Assembly: GCA_017860765.1 (NCBI GenBank)
Contig: JAGDMY010000045.1
Location: 1-8,764, forward strand
Length of the DNA stretch: 8,764 nucleotides
Reading direction: 5' to 3'
Origin: Chloroflexota bacterium
GTDB taxonomy: Bacteria > Chloroflexota > Dehalococcoidia > Dehalococcoidales > UBA3254
Shown piece after piece: positions 1 to 6,690 of this stretch. Within the stretch, counting starts at the first letter, position 1. Every line of letters starts with the position of its first letter. The notes below the pieces were generated by a model. It ran no database searches and had not been told where the DNA came from. It worked only from the letters and a program-made list of their open reading frames with translations. A program made the position numbers and the translations under genes.

Positions 1-16
1 CATATCGGAGAAAATG

Positions 17-37
17 CTCTATACTAGGGGTATAGAG
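17..37. promoter_or_regulatory. Perfect 8-bp inverted repeat, candidate operator
   Basis: CTCTATAC (17-24) and GTATAGAG (30-37) are perfect reverse complements separated by 5 bases. The element lies about 200 bases upstream of the molybdoenzyme operon. No T-run follows it, so it does not look like a terminator of an upstream gene. A dimeric regulator site is the simplest reading, but no regulator is encoded in the window and the motif matches no operator I can name. Confidence 0.4.
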
Positions 38-57
38 ATTTAGTCTAGATTTTGGAC

Positions 58-92
58 ATACACTATGTATTGGTTCTCCCCGGTATATATAC
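58..92. promoter_or_regulatory. Two further short palindromes upstream of the molybdoenzyme operon
   Basis: ATACA-CTA-TGTAT (58-70) has 5-bp arms around 3 bases, and GTATATATAC (83-92) is a perfect 10-bp palindrome. With the repeat at 17-37 they make three AT-rich dyads in about 75 bases. The remaining leader (93-222) has a T7 run at 143-149 but no convincing -35/-10 pair. Short AT-rich palindromes arise easily by chance, so a regulatory role is only inferred from clustering and position. Confidence 0.25.
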
Positions 93-222
93 AGGCTAAA
101 CTCACTTTACGGTGATATTTCCCACCATAGGTGAACTGCGCCTTTTTTTCCCTCTATTTCAGTCGATTTACCCTTATCATGATTCCAATTATTAAAACAG
201 TTCTATCCTCAAAGAATCTCAT

Positions 223-228
223 AGGAGG
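223..228 (+). promoter_or_regulatory. Ribosome binding site that decides the start of the catalytic subunit
   Basis: AGGAGG at 223-228 physically overlaps the in-frame GTG at 228-230, so that GTG cannot be served by it. The in-frame ATG at 240 lies 11 bases downstream, an acceptable spacing, and is taken as the start. A second in-frame ATG at 246 is possible but further away. Confidence 0.75.
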
Positions 229-239
229 TGAGTTACAAT

Positions 240-2933
240 ATGGCGATGTCAGTAAAAGGTAACCCGGAAATCAAGGAAGATGTCTGGGTAAAATCCACCT
301 GTGGCGGCTGCTACGGGACCTGTACCATACGCGCCCATCGCGTGAATGGCGTCATCATCAAGATTGAAGGTGAGCCGGATAACGATTTCGGTGCGCACGG
401 CGGCTTGTGTGCCAAAGGCGAGGCCATGATTCAGGCGCTCTATGACCCGAATCGTTACAACTATCCATTGAGGAGGACCAATCCGGAAAAGGGCATCTTT
501 GCCGACCCCAAATGGAAGAGGATCACCTGGGATGAGGCTCTGGATGAGATCGCCGAGAAGCTCAAGAAAATCCGCCAGGAAAACCCCAACAAGCTGTTTC
601 ATGGCGGGACGCCTTCGGCCGGCAGCGGTCCGGACCTGCCTCTGGGTTTTGGCGTTTTCGGAGCGGTTTTCGGCACCAAGAACTGGCATGTTGGCGGCGC
701 AGGCCTGCATTGCGGGAGCGGCTCGCATATGGGCGCCGGGCTCTATCATGCCTCCTGGTCTATCGTGCCGGACTGGAAATATTGCAACTATGTGATTCAA
801 ATGGGTTCCAATAAGGGCACCGGCTCCGGCCATTCCATGGGCTTCAACATGCGCCTGGCGGCCGACGCCAGGTCCAGAGGCGCCAAGATTGTGGTCTTTG
901 ACCCCATCTGCAACTTCGGCGGAGGCAAAGCGACAGAGTGGGTACCGATCCTCCCGGGCACAGACGCCATTATCGCCCTGGCCATGATTAACATCCTCTT
1001 GAACGAATTGAATGTTTACGACGCCGAATTTTTGAAAAAGAAGACCAACGGTTCTTACCTTATCGGTCCGGACCAGCTTTACGTCCGGGACCAGGCCACG
1101 GGCAAACCGCTAATCTGGGATACTCAAGACAATAAAGCCAAGGTGTTCAATGATCCCTCCATCAAGGACTTCGCCCTTCTGGGCACCTTTGAAGTCAATG
1201 GAGTAAAATGTACACCCTCCTTCCAGCTGCTCAAGGACCATGTTAAACAATACACCCCGGAGATGGCGGAAAAGATCAGTACTGTCCCGGCCAAGACAGT
1301 CCGGCGCCTCGCCAGAGAATATGCGGAGGCTGCTCAGGTGGGCACCACTATTGAGATCGAGGGAGAGAAGCTCCCCTTGAGACCGGTCGCCTGCATCATG
1401 TTCCGCGGCGGGCAAGGCCATACCAACTCAGCCCACAGCTATGTCGCGATGTGCCTGCTCAATGCTATCGTCGGGGCCATGGATGTCCCCGGCGGCACTC
1501 TCGGCTGGCCAGCCTATGTCGGCGGTTATCCGGAGACAGGCCGGTTCAAGGTGATCCCCTACCCCTGCAAAGACGGTATGCTGGTAGCAGGCACTTTCAT
1601 GGAGCATGGCCCCTGGCCGGTACATGAGGCCAAGGTCCCTGAGGATATGCTGCTGAAGGAACTGGTACCCACGGCCTCTTTCTCACCCCATCCCATGACC
1701 TCCGATTTCAAAACCTACTGGGAAAAACTGGGACATCCTTATGATATCGAAGCCGCCCTGGTTTTCGGCTCGAATATGATTCGCAGCTCGCAAAGCCGCG
1801 AGATAATCGAGGACTTCTGGAAGAAGATACCTTTCACAGTCTCCTTCAACATCCTCCCCAATGAATTTGCAGAGGGATTTGCCGATATCGTACTTCCCGA
1901 TTGCCACCCTCTGGAAGCTTATTGCCTGTTCTCTTCACACGGGCCCTTCTTTAATCATCCCATCGGGATGGAAGGCTGGTGCTTCCCCATCCGGCAGCCT
2001 ATCGTCAAGCCAGCTTTCGAGCGCCGCAATAAGGTGGAAGCTCTCTGGGACCTGGCGGATAGAATCGGCATGAGAGAAGAAATGAACCGCTATTACAACG
2101 TTTACTTCTCCAGCTTCGGGGGAGAGGCCCTCATTTCCGGTGACCTGCACAGCGTCCGGGGAGCTCAGAAAATTGACCCCAAGAAGGTCGCCGAGCTGAT
2201 CAAACCGAGCGAGAAAATTACCTACGATGAAATGATGAACCGGGTTTTCAAATACTATTTTAACAAGGACCTGCAATATGTCTCGGAGCACGGCACGGTG
2301 GATTGGAAGAAGCAGGTCAAGGAAGCTTACTGGAGATGGTACGTGGACGTCCGCATCCCGATCTACCTGGAGCATCTGGCCGAATTAAAGCCCATTATCA
2401 TGAAGAATGCCAAGGTTACCGGCGTGGAGCTCGACTGGAACCAGTTTACCCCGCTGGCTAGCTTCTTCCCGGCCCAGGTCGCCCTGGAAGAAAATAAAGA
2501 CTATGATCTGTATTGCTTCTCCTATCGCGACATCCTCCACAACGGTACTTACACCATGGAACTGCCCTGGATTGACGAGGTCAGCCGGATGAATCCTTAC
2601 ACCTATAACATCACCATGAATACCGATACCGCTAAAAAGAGAGGACTGAAAGACGGAGACCTGATTTGCCTGGAGTCTTCTTACGGCCGCAAGACCACCG
2701 GACATCTGAAGACGATGCAGGGCCAGCATCCCAAATGCATCGCCATATCCGCCTGTTCGGGAGGCTGGGCAAAGGGCGCACCCATCGCTTTCGGCAAGGG
2801 CACCAACTTCAATATCCTCCTCGAGTCAGATGCCAAGCACGCCTGCCCGGTCTGCTGGAGCCAGGAGACAGCCACTATGGTCAAGGTCTACAAAATTGAC
2901 CGTAGAATCGAGTTTGATGGAGTAAGGAGGTAA
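240..2933 (+). CDS. Molybdopterin oxidoreductase catalytic subunit (DMSO reductase family)
   Basis: This is the 897-residue catalytic subunit of a complex iron-sulfur molybdoenzyme. The N-terminal [4Fe-4S] motif is C21-x2-C24-x3-C28-x28-C57, followed by A-K-G; that lysine is typical of family members passing electrons between the cluster and the pterin. Cys158, in LHCGSGSHMG, sits where the family carries its Mo/W-ligating residue, so a cysteine-ligated metal is likely. ADIVLP-type wording occurs in the centre, and the C-terminal dinucleotide-binding domain spans about 750-890. Neither a twin-arginine motif nor a hydrophobic leader precedes Cys21, so it is predicted to be cytoplasmic. The next genes encode its Fe-S and membrane subunits, and the Fe-S gene's ribosome binding site lies in this gene's last codons. 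The substrate is unknown: polysulfide/thiosulfate reductases, acetylene hydratase and transhydroxylase are relatives at superfamily level, and the sequence does not choose between them. The family is certain, the reaction is not. Confidence 0.93.
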   Translation: MAMSVKGNPEIKEDVWVKSTCGGCYGTCTIRAHRVNGVIIKIEGEPDNDFGAHGGLCAKGEAMIQALYDPNRYNYPLRRTNPEKGIFADPKWKRITWDEALDEIAEKLKKIRQENPNKLFHGGTPSAGSGPDLPLGFGVFGAVFGTKNWHVGGAGLHCGSGSHMGAGLYHASWSIVPDWKYCNYVIQMGSNKGTGSGHSMGFNMRLAADARSRGAKIVVFDPICNFGGGKATEWVPILPGTDAIIALAMINILLNELNVYDAEFLKKKTNGSYLIGPDQLYVRDQATGKPLIWDTQDNKAKVFNDPSIKDFALLGTFEVNGVKCTPSFQLLKDHVKQYTPEMAEKISTVPAKTVRRLAREYAEAAQVGTTIEIEGEKLPLRPVACIMFRGGQGHTNSAHSYVAMCLLNAIVGAMDVPGGTLGWPAYVGGYPETGRFKVIPYPCKDGMLVAGTFMEHGPWPVHEAKVPEDMLLKELVPTASFSPHPMTSDFKTYWEKLGHPYDIEAALVFGSNMIRSSQSREIIEDFWKKIPFTVSFNILPNEFAEGFADIVLPDCHPLEAYCLFSSHGPFFNHPIGMEGWCFPIRQPIVKPAFERRNKVEALWDLADRIGMREEMNRYYNVYFSSFGGEALISGDLHSVRGAQKIDPKKVAELIKPSEKITYDEMMNRVFKYYFNKDLQYVSEHGTVDWKKQVKEAYWRWYVDVRIPIYLEHLAELKPIIMKNAKVTGVELDWNQFTPLASFFPAQVALEENKDYDLYCFSYRDILHNGTYTMELPWIDEVSRMNPYTYNITMNTDTAKKRGLKDGDLICLESSYGRKTTGHLKTMQGQHPKCIAISACSGGWAKGAPIAFGKGTNFNILLESDAKHACPVCWSQETATMVKVYKIDRRIEFDGVRR

Positions 2934-2939
2934 ACCGCT

Positions 2940-3587
2940 ATGAGATGGGGAATGGCTATAGAACTGAAGAGATGTATCGGATGCAACGCCTGCGTTCTGG
3001 CCTGCAAGGCAGAGCATTTCCTGCCCCCGGGTATCTTCTGGAACCGCATACTGATTGGAGAAAAAGGCAAGTATCCGCATGTTTCCAAGCTCATTTTCTC
3101 CGTTCGCTGCAACCAGTGCGGCGACCCCAAATGCGTCAAGGTCTGCCCCACCGGGGCTACCCAGCAGCGGGAAGACGGCATCGTCTGGATCGATGATAAT
3201 AAATGCGTGGGCTGCCGCTATTGCATGGTGGCCTGCCCCTACCAGATGCGATCAATACCGGAAGACCCGAAAGCCGTTTACTTTCCTGGCCAGGGTCCGA
3301 CCGAACACGAGAAAATTGGTCAGATACTCTATCCGCACCAGCCGGGCGTCGTTCAGAAATGCGTCTTCTGCAAGGAGAGGATAGACGCCGGTGTGGCCAA
3401 GGGACTGACACCCGGGGTAGACCGCGATGCCAGCCCCGCCTGCATGATCATCTGCCCCACCCAGGCTATTCATTTTGGCAACCTGGATGACCCCGATAGT
3501 GATATCGTGGCTTTAATTGAACAGAAGAAAGCACATGCTTTCCATCCGGAATTCGATACCGATCCCTCGTTATACTACATCGATTAG
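2940..3587 (+). CDS. Four-cluster [4Fe-4S] electron-transfer subunit
   Basis: This 215-residue protein is the electron-wire subunit (PsrB/PhsB/NrfC/DmsB type) joining the molybdenum subunit to the membrane anchor. Sixteen cysteines form four groups: C12/15/18/22, C57/60/65/69, C89/92/95/99 and C141/144/168/172. The long gap between C144 and C168 is usual for this family. There is no signal peptide, so it should act in the cytoplasm with its catalytic partner. The ATG at 2940 follows AAGGAGG (2924-2930) with 9 bases between; that site lies inside the end of the preceding gene, and the genes are 6 bases apart, which suggests translational coupling. An ATG at residue 5 is a weaker alternative. 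The electron direction (quinol to substrate or the reverse) cannot be read from the sequence. Confidence 0.93.
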   Translation: MRWGMAIELKRCIGCNACVLACKAEHFLPPGIFWNRILIGEKGKYPHVSKLIFSVRCNQCGDPKCVKVCPTGATQQREDGIVWIDDNKCVGCRYCMVACPYQMRSIPEDPKAVYFPGQGPTEHEKIGQILYPHQPGVVQKCVFCKERIDAGVAKGLTPGVDRDASPACMIICPTQAIHFGNLDDPDSDIVALIEQKKAHAFHPEFDTDPSLYYID

Positions 3588-3614
3588 CTGTATAATTGGA
3601 AAGGAGGCGCCGAT

Positions 3615-4526
3615 ATGATTCAAAAAAGACCGTATGAGTTTATGACCAAGTACACCCAGCAAACGAACTGGATTGATGGAAGGGGAAATTTCATCGCCTT
3701 TGCCTTTTTCCTGGGGGGCATCAGCGGGGGGCTGTTCCTGGCCTCCGCCTTTATTGACGGCATTTCCAGCAGCCAGAGTTTGTTAGGCATGTTCGTAGCC
3801 TGGCTGCTCTCCCTGGGTATGGGTATTGCCTACATGATACACCTGACCAAACCCTTCCGCTTCTGGAGGATGCTAAGCAAGCCGGGCACGTCCTGGATCG
3901 CCCGTGGTTTCATATTCATTATGCTATTTATTGGTTTTACCTTTCTCACCCTGGTCCTGTCCATGTGGGCCCCCAACGCCACCGGCGTTATAACGGCCTT
4001 CAAGATACTGGCCGGAATCTTCGCCTTCGCCCAGTCGATCTATACCGGATTCGCGGTGAGCTATGTCAGCGCCATTAAAATCTGGAACTCCGCTATATTG
4101 CCCATATTGTTCGTGGTCTGCGGCTTCTCCGGTGGGTTGGCCATCCTGATGGGTATCGTCGTGGGAGGCAGCGAGTCTCAAATCATGTCGGTGGAGAATG
4201 TCACCCGGGTGACCTTGATCAGTTTCGCCGTGATTTTAATTGTCTACTTATGGAACAGCACCTACAGCAGCACGGCAGCCAGGGACGCGGTAGCCCGCAT
4301 GGTTGGAGGAAGCATCGCTTCTGTCTTCTGGGTTGGAGTGATCCTGTTAGGCGTCGTTATACCGATCGCCATTTCAGTCGCCACCCTATTTTCTCACGAA
4401 CCTCAGGTCGGGTTATTGATTATCGCTACAATCTGCGAAATTATCGGTGGCCTGACATTGAGATACGTCATATTGAAGTCCGGAGTCTACAGCCCGCTGG
4501 TCACCTCCGGAGGGACAGAGTTATAA
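3615..4526 (+). CDS. NrfD/PsrC-like polytopic membrane anchor, quinone-reactive subunit
   Basis: This 303-residue integral membrane protein is the likely quinone/quinol-interacting anchor. Eight hydrophobic segments are visible at about 26-46, 57-77, 98-118, 125-150, 160-184, 195-215, 230-256 and 262-285. The loop after segment 2 has the NrfD-type wording KPFRFWRMLSKPGTSW, and WNSAILPILF precedes segment 5. Positive residues cluster at the N-terminus, in the loops after segments 2, 4 and 6, and near the C-terminus, so the positive-inside rule puts both ends and these loops in the cytoplasm. No haem-ligand pattern of the cytochrome b type was noticed. AAGGAGG at 3601-3607 lies 7 bases before the ATG, and the gap to the Fe-S gene is only 27 bases. 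It should bind the Fe-S subunit, here probably on the cytoplasmic face. Confidence 0.9.
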   Translation: MIQKRPYEFMTKYTQQTNWIDGRGNFIAFAFFLGGISGGLFLASAFIDGISSSQSLLGMFVAWLLSLGMGIAYMIHLTKPFRFWRMLSKPGTSWIARGFIFIMLFIGFTFLTLVLSMWAPNATGVITAFKILAGIFAFAQSIYTGFAVSYVSAIKIWNSAILPILFVVCGFSGGLAILMGIVVGGSESQIMSVENVTRVTLISFAVILIVYLWNSTYSSTAARDAVARMVGGSIASVFWVGVILLGVVIPIAISVATLFSHEPQVGLLIIATICEIIGGLTLRYVILKSGVYSPLVTSGGTEL

Positions 4527-4559
4527 CCTGATACTGGAAAAATAAACGTCGGACCGTTC

Positions 4560-4597
4560 TTAGGCATATGTTGCTGGCAAGGGTAGCATATGCCTAA
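4560..4597 (+). promoter_or_regulatory. Perfect 11-bp hairpin between the anchor and mobA-like genes
   Basis: TTAGGCATATG (4560-4570) and CATATGCCTAA (4587-4597) are exact reverse complements around a 16-base loop. The stem is AT-rich at its base and the sequence right after it (AAATATTTCAAC) is not a U-tract; a T6 run appears only at 4620-4625. It is therefore a poor intrinsic terminator. An mRNA processing or stabilising hairpin separating the structural genes from the cofactor gene, or an operator, would also fit. Confidence 0.5.
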
Positions 4598-4650
4598 AAT
4601 ATTTCAACATAAGTTATTCTTTTTTGAAACCAGGGCCGGTATATAGCGCA

Positions 4651-5283
4651 ATGAAAAATCAAGCCAACCTGGATACCTCTCCCAAAATAAGCTGCATAGT
4701 GCTGGCCGGGGGCCAGAGCACCCGCTTAAGACCAAACAAAATTAAGGAAATAATCGGGGAGCAGACTTTGCTGGAAAGGGTTTTGTCAACTTTATCGAAA
4801 TTTGATAGCGACATTATTATTGTCTCCTCCGAGCAGGCTTCTTTACCGGATTTCCGCAATCCCAGGACCAGGATTATCAACGATATCTACCCCGGCAAAG
4901 GGTCCCTGGGCGGGATCTATACCGGACTTATGGCTTCCAGGACGCATTATAACCTGGTGGTCGCCGGGGATATGCCCTTTTTGAACATTGCCCTGCTGCA
5001 GTTTATGGTCAAAATTGCCCAAGGATATGACCTGGTAGCTTTCAACGAAAACGATAGGCCGGAGCTTTTGCATGCAGTATACTCCAAAAACTGCCTGGCC
5101 CCCATGCATGATCTAATCCGGCAGAACAGCCTGCGGATAATCGGCATCCTTCCCCATATCAAAGTGCGCTATTTGACCGCGGAGGAGATCGCAAGGTTCG
5201 ACCCGCGGCATTTGAGCTTTTTCAATATTAATACCGAGGCTGATTTATTGAAGGCCCGTGAAATAATCCTTAATAAAAAATAG
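4651..5283 (+). CDS. mobA: Molybdenum cofactor guanylyltransferase, MobA-like
   Basis: This 210-residue GT-A type nucleotidyltransferase probably joins GMP from GTP to molybdopterin, giving the dinucleotide cofactor needed by the enzyme encoded upstream. The N-terminal nucleotide-binding motif is LAGGQSTRLRPNK (18-30), with K30 in the usual lysine position. GSLGGIYTGL and then VVAGDMPF follow, with D107 the expected metal-binding aspartate. The usual R-M-G of the first motif reads R-L-R-P here, a small deviation. Length fits the family. The ATG at 4651 is chosen over an in-frame TTG at 4624, which falls at a T-run without a ribosome binding site; even the ATG has only a weak AGGG (4632-4635) upstream. 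It is cytoplasmic, lies 124 bases after the anchor gene on the same strand, and may share its transcript. Related transferases acting on CTP (MocA-like) or other sugars are possible, but the neighbours favour MobA. Confidence 0.82.
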   Translation: MKNQANLDTSPKISCIVLAGGQSTRLRPNKIKEIIGEQTLLERVLSTLSKFDSDIIIVSSEQASLPDFRNPRTRIINDIYPGKGSLGGIYTGLMASRTHYNLVVAGDMPFLNIALLQFMVKIAQGYDLVAFNENDRPELLHAVYSKNCLAPMHDLIRQNSLRIIGILPHIKVRYLTAEEIARFDPRHLSFFNINTEADLLKAREIILNKK

Positions 5284-5296
5284 CCCCTGGAATGCA

Positions 5297-5325
5297 TTGA
5301 CACATCTCCTGAGGTATGTTATAGT
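5297..5325 (+). promoter_or_regulatory. Sigma-70/sigma-A type promoter for the alcohol dehydrogenase gene
   Basis: TTGACA (5297-5302) matches the -35 consensus perfectly and TATAGT (5320-5325) differs from the -10 consensus at one base. The spacer is exactly 17 bases. A transcript would start near 5332, leaving a leader of about 60 bases before the start codon at 5394. TTGAC (5297-5301) and GTCAA (5324-5328) form a short dyad framing the promoter, which could be an operator or chance. The dehydrogenase gene is therefore probably transcribed separately from the molybdoenzyme operon. Confidence 0.75.
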
Positions 5326-5393
5326 CAACCGCAAGGAAAATCCACCAACATTTCCGACTGCGATATAATTTTTGCCGCAAAAGGAGGACCAGA

Positions 5394-6563
5394 ATGCTGC
5401 CGGTAAGAACCTTCCTCATGCCAGCCAAAATACTAATTGGATCAGGCGCCTCAGAACAGGTCGGAGAGGAGGCCAAAAAACTGGGACTCAAGAAATCTTT
5501 AATCGTCACGGATAAAATCATGGTCCGGCTTAATGCTCTGGCGGGAATTCAGCGGTCCCTGGAGAAAAATGGCATCGGATATACAATCTTCGATGGGGCA
5601 GCGGTTGAGCCCACCCTTGAAATCGTTCAGGCAGGCCTCAAGTCTTACCGGGAAAACCAGTGCGACTTTCTCCTGGCTGTGGGGGGAGGCAGTCCGATCG
5701 ATGCCGCTAAGGCAGTCTCGATCATGCTAACCAACCCGGGTTCGATCGAAAATTATATGGGTGCGGGGAAGGTCCCCTATGCCGGCGTCCCGTTGATAGC
5801 CATTCCAACTACGGCAGGGACAGGGAGTGAGGTCACCCAGGTTGTCATCATCACCGACGCCGCTCGAAATGTCAAGATGCTCATCAGTACTCCTTTTGTC
5901 ATTCCGCGGGTGGCCATAGTTGACCCTCTGCTGACTCTCTCCTGTCCCCGGGGTTTGACCGCCACCATAGGTCTGGATGCCCTGACCCACGCCGTTGAAG
6001 CCTACGTTTCTTTAAAAGCGCAGCCGCTGACGGATATCTACTGCATTTCGGCCATAAAGCTTATCTCGGGCAATTTGAGGTCAGCCTGGGCCGACGGGAA
6101 TAATGTGGAAGCCAGAGAAAAAGTGATGCTGGGCGCTTTCCAGGCAGGGATTGCTTTCTCCAACTCCTCTGTAGCGTTAGTCCACGGGATGTCCCGTCCC
6201 ATCGGGGCCTATTTCCATGTTGCCCACGGGGCCTCCAATGCGGTACTGCTGAAAACAATCATGGAATTCAGCGTAACCGGGAACCCGGCCCGCTATGCCC
6301 AGATTGCTCAGGCTATGGGCGAGGATATTTCCGGAAAAACCGATCTTGAAGGGGCACGCCTGGCCGTTAAGTCCGTCGACCAGTTGACCCGGGACCTGCA
6401 AGTTCCTTCGATGCAGGAGCTGGGAATGGAAAAAGATAAACTGGAACAATTTGCGCCTAAGATGGCCGAAGATGCCATTATCAGCGGCAGCCCGGCCAAC
6501 AACCCCCGCCAGGCCACCAAAGAGGAGATCATAGGACTTTATAAGATAGCCTACCAGCGATAA
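5394..6563 (+). CDS. Iron-containing (group III) alcohol dehydrogenase
   Basis: This 389-residue cytoplasmic NAD(P)-dependent dehydrogenase interconverts an alcohol and its aldehyde or ketone. The N-terminal dinucleotide-binding domain has GGGSPIDAAK (97-106) and PTTAGTGSEVT (138-148). The metal ligands of the family are all present: D195 and H199 in GLDALTHAVEA, H264 in LVHGMS, and H278 in VAHG. Length and motif order are those of full-length FucO/1,3-propanediol dehydrogenase relatives, so it looks intact. AAGGAGG (5381-5387) lies 6 bases before the ATG. It has its own strong promoter and converges with the - strand genes downstream. The exact substrate cannot be predicted, since this family includes ethanol, butanol, propanediol and lactaldehyde enzymes. 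Any metabolic tie to the molybdoenzyme is only inferred from adjacency. Confidence 0.93.
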   Translation: MLPVRTFLMPAKILIGSGASEQVGEEAKKLGLKKSLIVTDKIMVRLNALAGIQRSLEKNGIGYTIFDGAAVEPTLEIVQAGLKSYRENQCDFLLAVGGGSPIDAAKAVSIMLTNPGSIENYMGAGKVPYAGVPLIAIPTTAGTGSEVTQVVIITDAARNVKMLISTPFVIPRVAIVDPLLTLSCPRGLTATIGLDALTHAVEAYVSLKAQPLTDIYCISAIKLISGNLRSAWADGNNVEAREKVMLGAFQAGIAFSNSSVALVHGMSRPIGAYFHVAHGASNAVLLKTIMEFSVTGNPARYAQIAQAMGEDISGKTDLEGARLAVKSVDQLTRDLQVPSMQELGMEKDKLEQFAPKMAEDAIISGSPANNPRQATKEEIIGLYKIAYQR

Positions 6564-6690
6564 GGTTTCCGGAAATCAGGCTTTCAGCAGCGGGGTTGTG
6601 GACCGAATTCCAGACTATCCTGCTTCACAATCTGGACCTTTGTTACTGGTCCGAAAATATTCAAAAGTTCAAAGGTTTAGAGATTCCATC

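Noticed and set aside
123..149. Possible terminator: CACC-ATA-GGTG stem followed by T7
   Set aside because: The stem is only 4 bp and nine bases separate it from the T-run, so it does not meet the form of an intrinsic terminator.
249..833. Long open frame on the - strand inside the molybdoenzyme gene
   Set aside because: It is antisense to a conserved catalytic subunit, has no recognisable motif, and is a composition shadow. Other antisense frames in the operon were dismissed for the same reason.
240..2933. Calling the molybdoenzyme an acetylene hydratase
   Set aside because: Acetylene hydratase is a soluble single-subunit enzyme of about 730 residues, whereas this one is longer and has Fe-S and membrane partners; only superfamily-level likeness is seen.
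3591..3596. TATAAT just before the NrfD-like gene
   Set aside because: No -35 element lies at the right distance, and a transcript from it would start within the ribosome binding site.
4624..4650. TTG start giving a 9-residue longer MobA-like protein
   Set aside because: It lies in a T-run without a ribosome binding site, and the added residues precede the conserved nucleotide-binding strand without resemblance to the family.
5364..5369. TATAAT closer to the alcohol dehydrogenase start
   Set aside because: There is no -35 partner about 17 bases upstream; the pair at 5297/5320 is far better.
6609..6652. Overlapping small hairpins in the convergent gap (TCCAGA/TCTGGA and GGACC/GGTCC)
   Set aside because: Arms are 5-6 bp, no T-tract follows on either strand, and the two are mutually exclusive; a bidirectional terminator is possible but unsupported.
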